From assembly GCF_019396345.1 (NCBI RefSeq), contig NZ_JAHKRM010000023.1, positions 62,001 through 126,000 on the forward strand: DNA of 64,000 nucleotides. Direction: 5' to 3'. The notes under the pieces are model-generated. The model had not been told where the DNA came from. It saw nothing but the letters and a program-made list of their open reading frames with translations, and made no database searches. The position numbers and the translations under genes are program-made. Shown in pieces: positions 23,166 to 30,829 of this stretch. How positions within the stretch are numbered: position 1 is the stretch's first letter; each line of letters starts with the position of its first letter. The DNA is from Nonomuraea guangzhouensis (GTDB lineage Bacteria; Actinomycetota; Actinomycetes; Streptosporangiales; Streptosporangiaceae).

Positions 23166-24323
23166 TCAATGGTGGAACAGTCTGAGGCTGGTGTGGGCGA
23201 GAGTGATGCCGTGCTCGCGGCAGGCATCTGCGACCTCGTCGGATCGGATGGATCCGCCGGGCTCGGCGATGTAGGTGACGCCATGACGGTGCGCGTGGTC
23301 AATGTTGTCGCGGAAGGGCAGATAGCCGTCAGAGGCGAACGCGACTCCGGTCAGTCGCCGTCTCCACGTGGCGCGCTGGGCCGATGTGAGCTCGTCGGCG
23401 GGTTCCGTCAGCACCTGCGTGAAGCGCTGGTGTTCTTGCGGAGTGAGGTCTCCCTCGATGAAGCGGATCTGCCAGTTGATCTTCTCCTGGCGGCGTATGT
23501 GGGGAACGAAGGGCAGGCCGCGGACGGCTGGATGGCGGCGAAGCCACCAGGAGTCGGCCTTTGCGCCGGCGAGACGGGTGCAGTCCACCCGGGACTGCTG
23601 CCCAGCGCCGATGCCCAGAGCCATCCCGTCCCGCAGATAACAGACCGAGTTCGACTGGGTGTAGCGGAGGACAGCCAGTCCCAGCAGCAGATCGTCGAGA
23701 GCCTTAGTAGGCAGTGCTTCGCCCACGATGAGTTCGAAGAGGTCCTGGGAGAGCCTCACCCGGTCACGATCCTGGGTCAGGCGGACACCGTAGACCTCCC
23801 GCGATTCCTGCTCGGGAGGGATGAATCTCGGGGCCGCTTCCATGATCAGGAAGCGGCCGTTCTTCTTCTTGCTGAGTTGTTCGACCGTGCCGGGTTCGAA
23901 GCCGGGGGCGATGATGCCGTCACAGACCATGCCGGTGAGCAGGTCGGCAAGACTGGCGTCAACGGGATGGGAGACGGCGGCGAAGTCTCCGTAGGAGGAT
24001 TTGGGGTCAGCGTCGCGGGCGCGCAGATAGGCGCTGGCCAGGCCGGTGATGCGCTCGCTGTCGATGCCGTGCAGCTCGGCGGTGACCTGATCGATGGGGC
24101 CGGACAGGGCCGCGCCCGCAGGTGAAAGGTGCTTGAAGGATGCAGCGGCCGGCTTGCCCAGCGCCTGATTCGCCTCGTGGACGAGCTGCCAGGCGTTCAG
24201 CGCATCGAGCATGTTGATGTATGAAGGTTGCCCGTGCAATACCTGGATGGGGTAGCTGCCCGGTGTCGTCGGGCTGGCGTGCGCCTTTGACCGCTGTGGA
24301 TTGATTCCATAGCGCAGCTGCAT
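23166..24323 (-). CDS. stand-alone AICAR transformylase-like protein
   Basis: The 385-residue protein matches the transformylase half of PurH: KHLSPAGAALSGPI (the catalytic Lys-His motif), GDFAAVSHPVD, NSVCYLRDGMALGIGAGQQS and ASDGYLPFRDNID. The IMP cyclohydrolase domain is absent; such single-domain forms occur as second copies in actinomycetes. It would formylate AICAR with 10-formyl-THF. The usual KHxNP motif reads KHLSP here. A GAGGAG ribosome site precedes the ATG. No purine genes are nearby, so the role (salvage, specialised metabolism) is open. Confidence 0.85.
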   Translation of the reverse strand: MQLRYGINPQRSKAHASPTTPGSYPIQVLHGQPSYINMLDALNAWQLVHEANQALGKPAAASFKHLSPAGAALSGPIDQVTAELHGIDSERITGLASAYLRARDADPKSSYGDFAAVSHPVDASLADLLTGMVCDGIIAPGFEPGTVEQLSKKKNGRFLIMEAAPRFIPPEQESREVYGVRLTQDRDRVRLSQDLFELIVGEALPTKALDDLLLGLAVLRYTQSNSVCYLRDGMALGIGAGQQSRVDCTRLAGAKADSWWLRRHPAVRGLPFVPHIRRQEKINWQIRFIEGDLTPQEHQRFTQVLTEPADELTSAQRATWRRRLTGVAFASDGYLPFRDNIDHAHRHGVTYIAEPGGSIRSDEVADACREHGITLAHTSLRLFHH

Positions 24324-24665
24324 GTCCTGATCTCCTCAGCGTGGCATCGCTGACGGAGTCGCCCAGGCGGTCGACGCTCACATCGAATCCAGGCCGCTCC
24401 CCAGTGGTGCTCCACCTTCGCCAGTTGCGACCGGACATGAGTATATGAGCCACTACCACGCTGCGGCGGATCCAGGAAGGTTGTGCAGGTCACATGAGTT
24501 TGACAGGCCGGTGGCTGATGTCAGTGGCGTAGGTGATTTCGCCGATGTCTAGCAGCAGCGTTTGCGGGTCAGTTTTGACAGCGCTCCACGTCTATCCTGT
24601 CGAGGAATGTCGGAGAGAAGTACCAGCGCTGAAGGTCATGGCTCTCCGCTCCCGACGCCACGCCG
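24324..24665. other. gene-free stretch before IS relic
   Basis: I see no convincing gene here. Short open frames on both strands lack codon bias and family patterns. Its right end probably belongs to the decayed insertion element. Confidence 0.5.
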
Positions 24666-25019
24666 ATGGGTGTCCCGGATGTGGGCGAGCTGGCGCCTGA
24701 GTGGGCGTTGAAGAACCCCGTGCCTGCCCTGATGATCATCGGTCGAGAGCGGGTGCCCGGCGTAGGGGGTCGCAGCTCTGGCGCCGTCGAGCATGGCTTC
24801 GCGCACCTGAAGACTTGGCGCATCCTCACCAAACTCCGCACGAGCCCCGCCCGCGCCACCAACCTGCTCCGCGCCCTGCTCGTCCTGACGAACCTCGAAC
24901 TCGACCGCGGACAGACGATCAAGACCGAAAACAGCCGCCCACGACCAGCACGAGCACCCACGAACCCCGCCACACCAGCAGTCGCACCAGCGAAAACCAA
25001 GATGGTGGATCTTCAATGA
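24666..25019 (+). pseudogene. IS transposase relic (DDE type, C-terminal part)
   Basis: The frame contains EHGFAHLKTWRILTKLRTSP and then RATNLLRALLVLTNLE, the C-terminal signature of IS5-like DDE transposases (the E-x-x-x-x-x-LKxWxxL segment). The N-terminal two thirds with the catalytic Asp residues are missing and the preceding sequence is not transposase-like. No terminal inverted repeats were recognised. It marks a past insertion in this patchy region. Confidence 0.6.
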
Positions 25020-25038
25020 AGATCCGGCTGGACCTCGG

Positions 25039-25332
25039 TCAGTCGATGCCTTCGACGATGCGGAAGTCGCGCTCGACGCCGTCGGAGAGGACGACCAGCG
25101 CCTCCTGGTAGGCCGCACTCTCGTGCGCCGCGACGGCCTGCTCGAAGCTGTCGAACTCGATCAGGACGGTGCGCTCGGCGATCCCGGCGTCATGCGCCAC
25201 GACCCGACCGCCACGGGCGAAGGTCCGACCGCCCCCGGCCTTGACGGCCGGACCGGCCAGCTTGTTGTAAGCAGCCAGCTTCTCAGGGTCTGAAATGGTG
25301 CGGTAGACGCTGACCCAGTAGCCCTTGGGCAT
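25039..25332 (-). CDS. DUF1330 family protein
   Basis: The 97-residue protein is a full-length DUF1330 domain, a dimeric alpha/beta-barrel ferredoxin-like fold: MPKGYWVSVYRTISDPEKLA at the start, AGGGRTFARGG in the middle, VLIEFDSFEQAVAAHES near the end. Function is unknown. GGAGG lies upstream of the ATG. Confidence 0.85.
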   Translation of the reverse strand: MPKGYWVSVYRTISDPEKLAAYNKLAGPAVKAGGGRTFARGGRVVAHDAGIAERTVLIEFDSFEQAVAAHESAAYQEALVVLSDGVERDFRIVEGID

Positions 25333-25365
25333 GGAACCTCCAGTGTTGGGATGAGTGCATCTGAC

Positions 25366-25543
25366 TTACGGGTTGGTCTCGGACGAGCGTCGGCGGGCGA
25401 GAGCGAGGCTTGTCGGCGTCGTGATCGCCATGGCGCTGATGCCGACCAGCGCTGCGGTGGTGTAAGCGCTGTCGTCGGGGAAGAGGTGGCCGGGGCCGGT
25501 GCCCGCGGCGAGGATCAGGCCGCCGATGGCGCTGCGCGGTCAT
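25366..25543 (-). pseudogene. fragment of a transporter C-terminus
   Basis: Read on the minus strand, the frame ending at 25366 gives two hydrophobic stretches (IGGLILAAGTG... and AALVGISAMAITTPTSLALA) ending in a charged tail, like the last membrane helices of an MFS transporter. No start or N-terminal part is present. The fragment adjoins other broken sequence (25544-25692) with no recognisable gene. Confidence 0.4.
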
Positions 25544-25692
25544 GGCACACCCCTTATCGTCGAAGTGACGATACCCATGATGGCACATCATCCGGGGTGG
25601 GACATATGTGACGAATGCCACGGGAGTGCCGACGCTGCGGACGACGTAGTTGAAGCTCTTGGTGCTCGACGTCTTGCTCTTGGGGGTGACGG

Positions 25693-26073
25693 TCAGGATG
25701 ACGCCGGGCATCGCGGCCGACAAGCCGCCGACGCCGAAGGTCCGAACAGGTTGCGCAGGCCCTCGATGATGTCGAGATCACCTTCGTCGCCGAAGCGGAT
25801 GACAGGAAGTGTGGCGAAGTCGGTGCGGTCGTCGCAGTGCCACAGGGCGTAGAACGAACCCGAGCCGGTGGCCTGAGCGAAGGGGGTGAGCCGATCGAGG
25901 TGGCCTCGTACCTCCTCTTCCCGCCCCTCAAGGCACAGCCACTCCACCAAGCCGGCGTCGGGTCGGTCGTACTCGTAGAACTCGAACCCATCCGAGAAGG
26001 CGTCCTCTCCAGGACCGTCGGAGAACTCCTTGAGCAAGTTCAGTTCGGGAATGGGCGAGTAGGTGTCGGTCAT
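25693..26073 (-). CDS. truncated SMI1/KNR4 (SUKH)-like or immunity-type protein
   Basis: From the ATG at 26073 the protein runs for 126 residues with an acidic, Trp/Tyr-containing body (YALWHCDDRTDFATLPVIRF, then GDEGDLDIIEGLRNLFG) resembling SUKH-type immunity proteins. After LFG it turns into SASAACRPRCPASS, unlike the expected ending, so the C-terminus is probably a frameshift or junction. The family link is a resemblance only. It neighbours other gene fragments. Confidence 0.45.
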   Translation of the reverse strand: MTDTYSPIPELNLLKEFSDGPGEDAFSDGFEFYEYDRPDAGLVEWLCLEGREEEVRGHLDRLTPFAQATGSGSFYALWHCDDRTDFATLPVIRFGDEGDLDIIEGLRNLFGPSASAACRPRCPASS

Positions 26074-26294
26074 ATCAGGTCCGGTGCGGAATCGAGTGGG
26101 TGACATATGCGGTGCGCACGCTACCGCCCGGGGCTGATACCGAAGGCCGCCCTGCTCGAAAACAGGCGCTCAGTCGTGCCGGACAACTCACCCTGAACAC
26201 CGACAAAAACGTGCGAACACCGACAGCTTCAACTGCAACCGACAGATCGCAAGCACTGGCTGGTATTTCAGTCGAGATCCAGCCACGCGATCAA

Positions 26295-26300
26295 TAATGT
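26295..26300 (+). promoter_or_regulatory. -10 element TAATGT
   Basis: The hexamer ends 7 nt before the ATG at 26308, the same geometry as at core leaderless genes in this window. Confidence 0.4.
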
Positions 26301-26307
26301 ATCTTCC

Positions 26308-27309
26308 ATGCGAGGCCGAACCAGGAGAAGTCGGAAGGCAGGTGTTGCGAGGCTGCGTCACCATGCGGACTTGGTTCTACCATTCCAGGGTGCGGAGCTG
26401 GTGAGTGCGGCGGCAGGTCCCGAGGGGGAACTGGTCGTTGCGTGGGCCTCACAGGACAACGCCGATGCGCTGGCCGCACGGACTATTTCACCAGGTGGGG
26501 CGTCTTTTCCCGATTCACGTACGGCCGCGCTCGTCTCGGTGCATGTCGCCACGTACCGTCCCCATCTAGCGAGGACGGTGCCCATCGCTGAGCAGTCACT
26601 TGCGCACAGCCATGTCCAGCCACTGCCGGACGGGGGCGTGCTCTTGGTGGGTGCGCGGTGCCGTTGGCGTAACGGGGCGGCCGAGTCCAACGCCGCCGTC
26701 TACGATGCCGACGGGAAACTTCTGCGGGAGGGTGTGTTTGGAGACGGAATTGCTGATGTGCAGACGACGCTCTCCGGCGACATTTGGGTGAGCTATTTCG
26801 ACGAAGGCGTGTTCGGCAACTTCGGATGGGGAGAGGCGGGCACTCCCGCACCCATCGGCTCCCCTGGGCTGATCCGCTTTCGGTCTGACCTGGGCCTCGC
26901 GTGGCGTTACCCGTATGACGGTGAGTTCGGTGCGATCTCCGATTGCTACGCGTTGAACGTGACGGGGGATGAAGCGTGGGCGTACTACTACACAGACTTC
27001 CCGATTGTGCGGGTCCGAGCTGCCGCGATCGCTGGCTGGCCCACGGAGGTGCGCGGTGCTCATGCACTCGTTGTTGTCGATGACCGGGTGGCGCTCGTCG
27101 GCGGGTATAACGAGCACCGGCACCGGGTGATCTCGGGGAGCATTCGAGGAGAAGCCTTTTCGGCGGATCGTCCCACCCGGCTGGTAATGCCCGACGGACG
27201 ACCGGTTCCCAGGACAGCGACCATACTGGGCCGAGGCAATGAGCTTCACGTTGTCGCGGGCACTAGTTGGCTGAAGCTGGGTTTCGAGGACCTTGTGCCA
27301 GATGAGTGA
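26308..27309 (+). CDS. hypothetical protein, beta-propeller-like
   Basis: I do not recognise the family. The 333-residue protein has no signal peptide or membrane segment. It shows repeated short beta-strand patterns of the type DGGVLLVGARC, GDIWVSYFDEGVFG, DRVALVGGYNE and GNELHVVAG, spaced 40 to 60 residues apart, as in propeller or repeated-sheet proteins. The WVSYFDEGVFGNFGWG segment is notable. Codon bias is normal, supporting a real gene. The following 177 nt carry no gene. Confidence 0.6.
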   Translation: MRGRTRRSRKAGVARLRHHADLVLPFQGAELVSAAAGPEGELVVAWASQDNADALAARTISPGGASFPDSRTAALVSVHVATYRPHLARTVPIAEQSLAHSHVQPLPDGGVLLVGARCRWRNGAAESNAAVYDADGKLLREGVFGDGIADVQTTLSGDIWVSYFDEGVFGNFGWGEAGTPAPIGSPGLIRFRSDLGLAWRYPYDGEFGAISDCYALNVTGDEAWAYYYTDFPIVRVRAAAIAGWPTEVRGAHALVVVDDRVALVGGYNEHRHRVISGSIRGEAFSADRPTRLVMPDGRPVPRTATILGRGNELHVVAGTSWLKLGFEDLVPDE

Positions 27310-27486
27310 ACAACTGGGTGACAACCGCGGGGATCGCCGGAACCTGCGCGAACCACAACGGGCGCGGGGTATGGGCTGAACAGCAGATCTGCACATCATG
27401 CAGTCACGTCTCATGGCTTCGACGAAAGTATTCCAGGGGCGGTCCTTGTCGCGCGCCGTCAGTCTCTAGCTCAATTCAACGGTTCG

Positions 27487-28206
27487 TTACAGGCGCCTGT
27501 CGAGTAGGATGCGCCCGTTCTTGGTAAGCCGGACGTCGATGCTCCTGATTTGCTTCATGGTCAGCCCGGTCGTGCCGACGGGCATGGTCGTGGTGTCGGG
27601 CGACGCCATCCAGGTGGCCAGCCTGGTGCTGCTGCCCATAAGGTCGGTGACGTACAGGGCGTACTCGAACGTCTTGGGCGGGGCTGGGTCGGCGGGCACG
27701 GCGTAACGGCAGGTCAACTCCACCCGGGTGCCCCAGGGTTCCTGGATGACGCGCACCTCGGCGGTGACAGGGCTGGGAATCGTCTGCAGCATCGGCAGGG
27801 CGGTCTCCTGCTGCTCGGGCAGGAGCGGGGACGCCTGCATCGGCAGAGCGGCCTCTTGCCGCTCGGGCAGGAGCGGGGACACCATCACCCCGGCAACGGC
27901 CGCCGCGATGGCGACCGCGGCGGTACGTATCCGGCCCCACCGCCGGGCCCGTCGGCTGGATTTCATCAGCTCGGGCAGCAGACTCGTCGGCACCTCGGCA
28001 GGCGAGGGGTCGGCGTGCGGTGGGCGCAGGGCGCGATCCGCCGGGACGGTCGAGAGGATGCCGGGTATGCCGGCGAGCGAGGCGACCGCCTGCGAGCAGG
28101 CGGCGCATCCGCTCAGGTGCTCTTCGTATTCGAGTCGTTCGCGGGGTGACAGGGCTCCGATGACGTACGCCGCGTCCCATTCCGCGTACGGATCCGTTGA
28201 GGACAT
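27487..28206 (-). CDS. zinc-finger anti-sigma factor
   Basis: The 239-residue protein has the N-terminal ZAS motif H30-x3-C34-x2-C37 (EEHLSGCAAC), a membrane segment at about 91-108 and an extracytoplasmic part. It would hold the adjacent ECF sigma factor inactive until a signal. The start ATG overlaps the sigma stop codon by one base (TGATG), giving coupled translation. Just outside the membrane a 19-residue unit is duplicated: SPLLPERQEAALPM then SPLLPEQQETALPM. Confidence 0.88.
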   Translation of the reverse strand: MSSTDPYAEWDAAYVIGALSPRERLEYEEHLSGCAACSQAVASLAGIPGILSTVPADRALRPPHADPSPAEVPTSLLPELMKSSRRARRWGRIRTAAVAIAAAVAGVMVSPLLPERQEAALPMQASPLLPEQQETALPMLQTIPSPVTAEVRVIQEPWGTRVELTCRYAVPADPAPPKTFEYALYVTDLMGSSTRLATWMASPDTTTMPVGTTGLTMKQIRSIDVRLTKNGRILLDRRL

Positions 28207-28727
28207 CAATGAGTGGTAACCCCCCTTTCCTGCAGCGCGAGTCGCAGGGCCCTGAGAGCGTAGTGCAGCCTCGACTTCACCGTGCCGGGCGGCAGGTCGA
28301 GCTTGTCGGCGAGTTCGGCGACGGATTCGCCGCCATAATAGGTGCGCACGATGACGGTTCTGTGGTTCTCCGACAGTTGCGCGAGGGCGTCGGTGACCAG
28401 CCAGGCGTCGAGGGTGGCGTCTATCTGGTCGGCGCTGGACGTTTCGGGGAGGCGGTCGGTGCCGACCTCCCGGCGTACCCGAGCGCTGCGGCTATGGTCG
28501 ATCACCACGTTCCTGGCCACGGTGTACAGCCAGGCGCGCGACGCCGTCTCACCCTTGTGGAAGACCTCCGGACTCTTCCACGCTCGTAGCAGCGTTTCCT
28601 GGACGACGTCATGGGCGAACTGGTTGTCGCCGGTCAAGCGGACAACGAAGCGCCACAGTGCGGGCGCGTGCTCGTCGTACAGTGCCCGCAGGAGTGCCGC
28701 ATGCGCGTCGGTCATGTCCACACCCAT
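28206..28727 (-). CDS. ECF RNA polymerase sigma factor
   Basis: The 173-residue group IV sigma factor has region 2 (GDNQFAHDVVQETLLRAWK, ASRAWLYTVARNVVIDHSR) and region 4 (LSENHRTVIVRTYYGGESV, LPPGTVKSRLHYALRALR). It is paired with the ZAS anti-sigma gene, as in SigK/SigL-type modules. The ATG at 28727 lacks a ribosome site; a second ATG 12 nt on is possible. Targets are unknown; the crotonase gene cluster directly upstream is a candidate. Confidence 0.9.
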   Translation of the reverse strand: MGVDMTDAHAALLRALYDEHAPALWRFVVRLTGDNQFAHDVVQETLLRAWKSPEVFHKGETASRAWLYTVARNVVIDHSRSARVRREVGTDRLPETSSADQIDATLDAWLVTDALAQLSENHRTVIVRTYYGGESVAELADKLDLPPGTVKSRLHYALRALRLALQERGVTTH

Positions 28728-28739
28728 GTGAGAAGGAGG

Positions 28740-29516
28740 TTACTTTCCCGGGAAAACGGGCTTCCGCTTGCTCAGGAAGGCTTGCGTGCCCTCGCGCATG
28801 TCCTCACTGGTGAACGTGCGGCGGAAAGCGTGCGCCTCGATGTCGAGCGCGGCGCCGATCTCCCGGCCGCGCGAGTCGTTGACGGCCTCCTTGCACAACG
28901 CCACGGCGATCGGCGAGTTCGCTGAGACCAGTGCCAACGACTCGTACGCCGCCTCCAGCATCTCCTCCCTGGTCCCGAACACCCGGTTGACCAGGCCGAT
29001 CCGCAGGGCCTCCCCGGCATCGACGTTGCGGCCCGTGTAGATCATCTCCCTGGCCCGGCCGGGGGTGACGTGACGTTGCAGCCGCACGCATCCGCCGAAG
29101 GCGGGGATCAGCCCGAGCCGTACCTCCGGCTGGCCGAATACGGCGTTCGTCGTCGCGTAGATGTAGTCGCAGGCCATGGCCAGCTCACACCCGCCCCCGA
29201 GCGCGTACCCATTCACGCAGGCGATCACCGGGAACGGCGCCGCCTCGATCAGCCGGGTGACCTCCTGGCCCAGCCTGCCGAACTCCTCGCCCTCCTCTGG
29301 CGTCATCGCCGCCATCTCCCGGATGTCGGCTCCGGCGACGAAGGCGCGGTCTCCCGAACCGGTGAGGATCATCCCGCGGAAGCCGGTCAGGCCGGTGAGG
29401 AAGCGTTTCAGTTCGGTGAGGGTCTGCCGGGACAGGGCGTTGAGCACGCCGGGTCTGTCAATGGCGAGCGTCACGATCTCGTCCTTGTCGTGGACCGTCA
29501 GTGTTCGGAAAGCCAT
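28740..29516 (-). CDS. enoyl-CoA hydratase/isomerase (crotonase) family
   Basis: The 258-residue crotonase-fold protein has the oxyanion motif AGADIREMAAM, the second motif NGYALGGGCELAMACDY and a Glu in QPEVRLGLIPAFGG at the hydratase position. It is probably a hydratase on a short acyl-CoA or acyl-thioester. GGAGG precedes the ATG at 29516. It lies 33 nt after the membrane reductase gene and on the same strand as the adenylation enzyme, so the three probably form an operon. Confidence 0.85.
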   Translation of the reverse strand: MAFRTLTVHDKDEIVTLAIDRPGVLNALSRQTLTELKRFLTGLTGFRGMILTGSGDRAFVAGADIREMAAMTPEEGEEFGRLGQEVTRLIEAAPFPVIACVNGYALGGGCELAMACDYIYATTNAVFGQPEVRLGLIPAFGGCVRLQRHVTPGRAREMIYTGRNVDAGEALRIGLVNRVFGTREEMLEAAYESLALVSANSPIAVALCKEAVNDSRGREIGAALDIEAHAFRRTFTSEDMREGTQAFLSKRKPVFPGK

Positions 29517-29548
29517 GGATCGTCCTCCAGAGATCACGCGCTGTCAGG

Positions 29549-30829
29549 TCAGGAATCCCAGATCGCTCCGTACGCGGGAACACCCCGCATCTCGAGTTGT
29601 TCGACGAGGTGCCACGTGGTCTTCTTGTTGGAGATGCAGATGATCGCCTCGGCGTCGAACTCCACGTACACCCGGTAGGCCAGGGCCAGCAGGTCGGGCT
29701 TGCCTTTTGCATCGGTGTCCCAGACGACCGCGTCCGGCTGCACGGCGAGGATCTCCTCCACCAGTTCGTCGCCGTATGTCGTGCGGGGACGCCGTGTCGA
29801 CCAGACCAGCCGCGACGGCGTGTCGCGGGACAGCAGGTGCGGCAGGCACGGGCCGATGCCGCTGCCCGTGGCCACCCAGACGACGCGCGTGAACAGCTTG
29901 TCGATGTTGCCGACGCCGGCCGTCGGTATGCCCTTGACCCACAGGTGGGAGGGGCTGTCGTCGATCAGCGACCCCGTCCAGTCGCCGGCCCGCGAGACGG
30001 TGAGCCGGAAGCCGTTCCTGCCGGGGGTGGGCACATTGGCGAAGGAGTGCCACTCGAGCAGCGGGTTACGGCTCACGGTGGTCGACGAGCCCGCGAACGG
30101 CGTGACGCCGTAGTCGAACCCGAGCAGGGCCACGTGCGACGACGGCCTGGAGATCCGGACAGGCACGCGCCGCAGGCGCAGCCACGGCAGCGCGATGCTG
30201 AGGGTGATGGCCGTGAGCGCCCAGAACGTCGCCTGGTGGGCCGCGGTCAGCAGCGCATGCGCCCAGAACAGGGCGAGCACCGTCCAGCCGCCGAACCGGT
30301 GCACAACCTCGAACACGTTGTGGAGCCGCGCCCGCAGCGGGGGCAGCGCGAAGACCACCATCGCGACCAGCAGCGCCAGGATCGCGTACGTGAGCGTGAG
30401 CAGCCCTGCGGAGACCTCGGCGGGGCGCATGGTCATCACCCCGGTGAGGAAGGCGAACCACAGGGTGGCCGCGACCGTCCCGCCGACGTGTAGTCCACCG
30501 AAATGGTAGACCTTGCCCAGAATGCGGCGGATCCCCAGCGGCCAGCGGACGGGGGCATCGGTGGCCACGTGAAAGAGCAGGTTGATGACGTACTGCTGGC
30601 GGATCAGCACGGCCAGGGTGACATTGGCGAGCACCAGGAGGGACAGTGTGCTCGGGTCGGCCCACCAGCCGGTGGTGATCGCGTGGACGAGGAACCCCGT
30701 GTTGACGGCCAGCACGACGGCGGCGAGCCGGTTGTAGTGCATGAAGCGCCGGCCACTGCCGAGAGTCCTGATCGCCGAGCGCGGCGGAGGCAGCTCGAGC
30801 GCATCCGACAAGGAGCGCACGACCGTCAT
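29549..30829 (-). CDS. membrane flavoreductase, TmpA-like / ferric-reductase-like
   Basis: The 426-residue protein has about six membrane helices (residues 30-240) followed by a cytoplasmic ferredoxin-reductase-like part. That part has a flavin motif EWHSFANV, a nucleotide motif VWVATGSGIGPCLPHLL and the end ISNKKTTWHLVEQLE...YGAIWDS. The last two resemble the fungal membrane flavoprotein TmpA and bacterial homologues. The paired His of true ferric reductases are not clearly arranged; VYHFGGLHVGG and FEVVHRFGGW carry candidates. The ATG overlaps the adenylation gene stop by 4 nt, implying a joint function. Confidence 0.7.
   Translation of the reverse strand: MTVVRSLSDALELPPPRSAIRTLGSGRRFMHYNRLAAVVLAVNTGFLVHAITTGWWADPSTLSLLVLANVTLAVLIRQQYVINLLFHVATDAPVRWPLGIRRILGKVYHFGGLHVGGTVAATLWFAFLTGVMTMRPAEVSAGLLTLTYAILALLVAMVVFALPPLRARLHNVFEVVHRFGGWTVLALFWAHALLTAAHQATFWALTAITLSIALPWLRLRRVPVRISRPSSHVALLGFDYGVTPFAGSSTTVSRNPLLEWHSFANVPTPGRNGFRLTVSRAGDWTGSLIDDSPSHLWVKGIPTAGVGNIDKLFTRVVWVATGSGIGPCLPHLLSRDTPSRLVWSTRRPRTTYGDELVEEILAVQPDAVVWDTDAKGKPDLLALAYRVYVEFDAEAIICISNKKTTWHLVEQLEMRGVPAYGAIWDS

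Noticed and set aside
22399..23169. Minus-strand open frame of about 250 codons over the rlmB end and tRNA-Thr, containing ADEGNRTPDLLFTRQMLCRLSY
   Set aside because: This peptide is the well-known antisense translation of a tRNA; the frame is a shadow of rlmB and the tRNA.
23157..24125. Plus-strand frame opposite the AICAR transformylase
   Set aside because: Antisense shadow; the minus strand carries the conserved catalytic motifs and a GAGGAG site.
29549..30829. Classical ferric reductase (FRE) call for the membrane flavoprotein
   Set aside because: The bis-His heme spacing of FRE proteins is not clear and the C-terminal YGAIWDS ending favours a TmpA-like protein.
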